DNA of 64,000 nt from Archilochus colubris (lineage: Eukaryota; Chordata; Aves; Apodiformes; Trochilidae). This document shows positions 61,522 through 64,000 of this stretch, in pieces. The first letter of the stretch is position 1. Each line of letters begins with the position of its first letter. The notes under the pieces were generated by a model. The model saw nothing but the letters and a program-made list of their open reading frames with translations. It was not told the origin of the DNA and made no database searches. The stretch covers positions 46,838,156-46,902,155 of the forward strand of contig CM041115.1 in the NCBI GenBank assembly GCA_023079485.1. Reading direction: 5' to 3'. The position numbers and the translations under genes are program-made.

Positions 61522-63404
61522 CATACCGGCATAATACATGACAGGATTTCACTTGTTTGTTAAACTTGGTTGCTTTCTTTTTCCAAGCAGAGATGGATTT
61601 CTACAATTCTTAATTGCAGAGGGTGTCGGCGTATTTTAGGGAAAGGTAAAGCAAACACTAATGAAACTTCTGCAATTAAAACCAGAACAAAAACACTGTC
61701 AAAGAACATGATACGCTTGGTTCCAGGGTTATGCCAGCCACTGCTTCAGACTGCATCAACCCTCATAATTTTTACCTTGATTTAAAAAAATTCATTGGCC
61801 TATTGGAAGAAAAATATGAACATGTGTATCATATTTCCTAAAATGCAACAAATGTTATTCTTAAGCTTGAGTATAATGAAAGCAACAATCCAAAAGTGTA
61901 TTTCTGCTACTAAAACCTAAATTGTTTAAAATATTAAATTACAAAAAGCTCAAATTTTTAAATTTATTGATTTTTTAAAAATTAGTACGTCTCGCTTCTG
62001 ATGATGAGAAGAGTTAAGCTAAAACCTCTGAGCCGTTAAATGACAAAGAGCAGATGCCCAAGGATAAAAAGGAATGACAACTCATCAGCCAAGAAAGAGG
62101 AAGACTATGATCATAAACCAAAATGGGAGGAGGCTGATAACACCACCACGTTCCTACCTGCCCTCCATGAGGCAGAAAACCACCTCTAAGGCTAGACAGT
62201 GTGTTTGCAAGCACACTATTAATATTTTTTAGGAACAAAAGCTTCACGGCCTGATTGCTTTGTATTTTTCATGAGTAAGGGCAAGCTTGTCAGTGCTGAA
62301 AACTTCATGTACTGAACATTTCAAGAACACTTGCAGCATCCATGGAAGCTTAGTAGCCCTAGGAAAAAAACACAAAAGCCCACAGATTTCTGTAGGTTTT
62401 AAGCCTTCTTTTTTTTTTTTTTGAAACAGCTCCCCACTGCTACCACAACTTTGGCAGAGAAAAATGGTGCATGACCTTGGGATGCCCGTGATTAAATCTG
62501 CACCTGTTGGGTCCACATGCTGCCTATGCACAGGCAGCAAAGGATGCTTTTATAAACAGCTTGGGTTTTGGAGTGTCTAACAGAAATAGAATGGAGGTGC
62601 TAATACTCCTGCTTTTTGCTGTGAGAAATGCATTCAGTTATTTCACTGTTTCGCTGCTCAAAAAATTCCCTTCTTCTCTCAGAAATTATGGCCTACTTGT
62701 TTGTTTTATTCAAACCCTTTAAAATCCAATGACATAGAAATCCCGGTGAATTCAGACTAAGACCTGCTATTTTTGAAACTATTAAAATTACTCTTATACT
62801 GAAGATTTTGATTTTTGGGTAGAGTATGTGAACAATAATTACATATATTAAATCACATAAAGATGCAAGTTCCTAGATAATAGAATAACCAAAGTCTAAA
62901 AATGATAAAGTGTCATTCCCACATCACAGACTAAAAGCCAAGAAAATTCACAGTTAGGGTAAAAACCACCAGAACAACTTGAATCACATACAAATAAAGG
63001 CAAAATTTACTGAACATGAGCTCACACAACTGAACATCTCAGAAAGTTACAAAACATACAAATGTCCTCAGAAGTACACCATCCCATCAAAGGAAACAGA
63101 AGTATTTAGGGAACTCATACAATATCTCAGAGTTCTCCAGGGAATAACAATGATGGGTAAAAGACCCTCGTCCCTCATGTTCTAAGATCTTCTGCAGGCT
63201 CCACAGATACGTGAGTCTGTGAGATAAGTATCAGTGTTCTTTGAATGCATGGAGCTAAACTGGTCAGACTAGCCTGTTCCTCGAGGAAATCACTATGCAA
63301 AGTTTTCTTCAAGGTACCAGTTGTATAAGGAACATAATCTTGGCCCTCAGGTTGTCTCACAAACTAATTACTTAAAGATTACGACAAGAAGTTTCCATCA
63401 CAAT

Positions 63405-63455
63405 CTGAAATCTAGCTGGAATTAGATGATCTTTTCCAGCCCTAGGCATTCCAGG
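63405..63455 (+). mobile_element. Possible CR1 tail trace
   Basis: AGCTGGAATTAGATGATCTT then TTCCAGCCCTAGGCATTCCA resembles the last 50 bp of a CR1 3' UTR in plus orientation. It is short, has no terminal octamers, and could be chance. Confidence 0.4.
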
Positions 63456-64000
63456 GTGTTAACAGAAGTTAACATCTCACCTCAGCCATCACTGAAAAAT
63501 GAGTCAATTGTTTTAGCAGGATAGAGCATCTGTATTATTTATATCTGTGATCATAACATTTATACTTGATGTCACAGACAGTAGGGTTCTGAAAAAGCCT
63601 GGTGTCTGTGTGTGTGTCAATTCATGAAGAAATATTTAATTTTAATTCTGTAATCAAATTAAAAACGAGCTCATGGAATAAAGTACTACTTATCCTATCT
63701 TTTCGTTGAGTAAGTACAGACTCTGCTGTTATGTTTTTCTGTTTCTTGCTTGTTATCTTTTAGATTTTTTTCTCACTTCCCTGTAATCAGCTTCCAGAAA
63801 ATCAGCTAACTAAATACCACAGTGGTGACAGTGAATTTCAATGAATCTATGTGATTACTCTGTGGACTCTTGCCAGCCTCCGAGCTTAGCCAACACACGA
63901 TTCCTGTGCTGTTCAGCAGAAGCAAATTCATTGTGTTTTGGCATACACTGTCTTTTGAACCAGTAAAAGATGGGCTGACATTATATTATGTACACATTGT

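Larger units (their letters stand above)
39970..64000 (-). other. GLIS3: GLIS3 intron, continues beyond the window (at least 24 kb)
   Basis: This is the intron upstream of the finger 3-4 exon; its donor and the large exon with the N-terminal region and fingers 1-2 are not in the window. I looked for those coding blocks on the minus strand and saw none. Recognisable content is one CR1 copy (43390-43700), a doubtful CR1 trace (63405-63455), short homopolymers and simple repeats (57725-57748, 59756-59780, 61471-61521), small hairpins (44725-44746, 45216-45237, 60314-60342) and a 22-bp palindrome at 46320-46341. Open frames are all under 111 aa with no recognisable domain. Large introns like this often hold enhancers, but nothing in the sequence identifies one. 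Confidence 0.85.

Noticed and set aside
40000..64000. Upstream GLIS3 exons (N-terminal region, fingers 1-2) within the window
   Set aside because: No minus-strand frame shows the expected finger 1-2 cysteines or N-terminal blocks, so these must lie beyond base 64000.
1..64000. tRNA, rRNA, snRNA genes, CRISPR arrays, LTR retroviruses, prokaryotic operons
   Set aside because: I saw no cloverleaf with A and B boxes, no LTR pair, no gag/pol/env-like frame apart from CR1 RT, and no regularly spaced repeats.

Overview
This window is a piece of vertebrate nuclear DNA, almost certainly from a bird. It is AT-rich, has no bacterial-style gene packing, and its few real coding blocks are short exons with canonical splice sites. 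The recognisable interspersed repeats are all CR1 LINE fragments, some still ending in the CR1-type ATTCTATG repeat. CR1 as the only visible repeat family, at roughly one copy per 5 kb, fits a bird better than a mammal; a crocodilian or turtle is less likely.

The one gene I can support is GLIS3, a Krueppel-like zinc-finger transcription factor, on the minus strand. Its seven 3'-most coding exons run from right to left at 39808-39969, 38285-38395, 21822-21963, 15233-15401, 12712-12893, 7238-7420 and 5881-6017. Spliced together they give 1086 nt: 361 codons and a stop, open and in phase at every junction. They encode the second half of zinc finger 3, fingers 4 and 5, a basic tail, and the whole Ser/Pro/Gln-rich C-terminal region ending in VYTEG. 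A long 3' UTR probably runs from 5880 down to about 1830. Fingers 1-2, the N-terminal half and the promoter lie beyond base 64000. Known synteny places GLIS3 orthologues on the avian Z chromosome, with the 3' end facing RFX3, so the left edge should lead towards RFX3; that is inference from established maps.

Layout: 1-1829 is downstream flank with one CR1 copy; 1830-5880 is the predicted 3' UTR; 5881-15401 holds four exons with short introns carrying three CR1 pieces; 15402-21821 is an intron crowded with CR1 fragments; 21964-38284 is a 16-kb intron with three CR1 pieces, a 227-bp polypurine tract and several perfect inverted repeats; 38285-39969 holds the two zinc-finger exons; 39970-64000 is one intron, almost free of recognisable repeats.

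I found no second protein-coding gene, structural RNA gene, CpG island or promoter. Most long open frames are CR1 reverse-transcriptase remnants, their antisense shadows, or translated homopolymers. The most unusual structure is a set of perfect short-spacer inverted repeats (best: 13-bp arms at 27386-27420), a polypyrimidine tract ending in a splice-acceptor-like CAG, and a duplicated branch-point region before the last exon. I see no strong evidence for a wholly new biological system.
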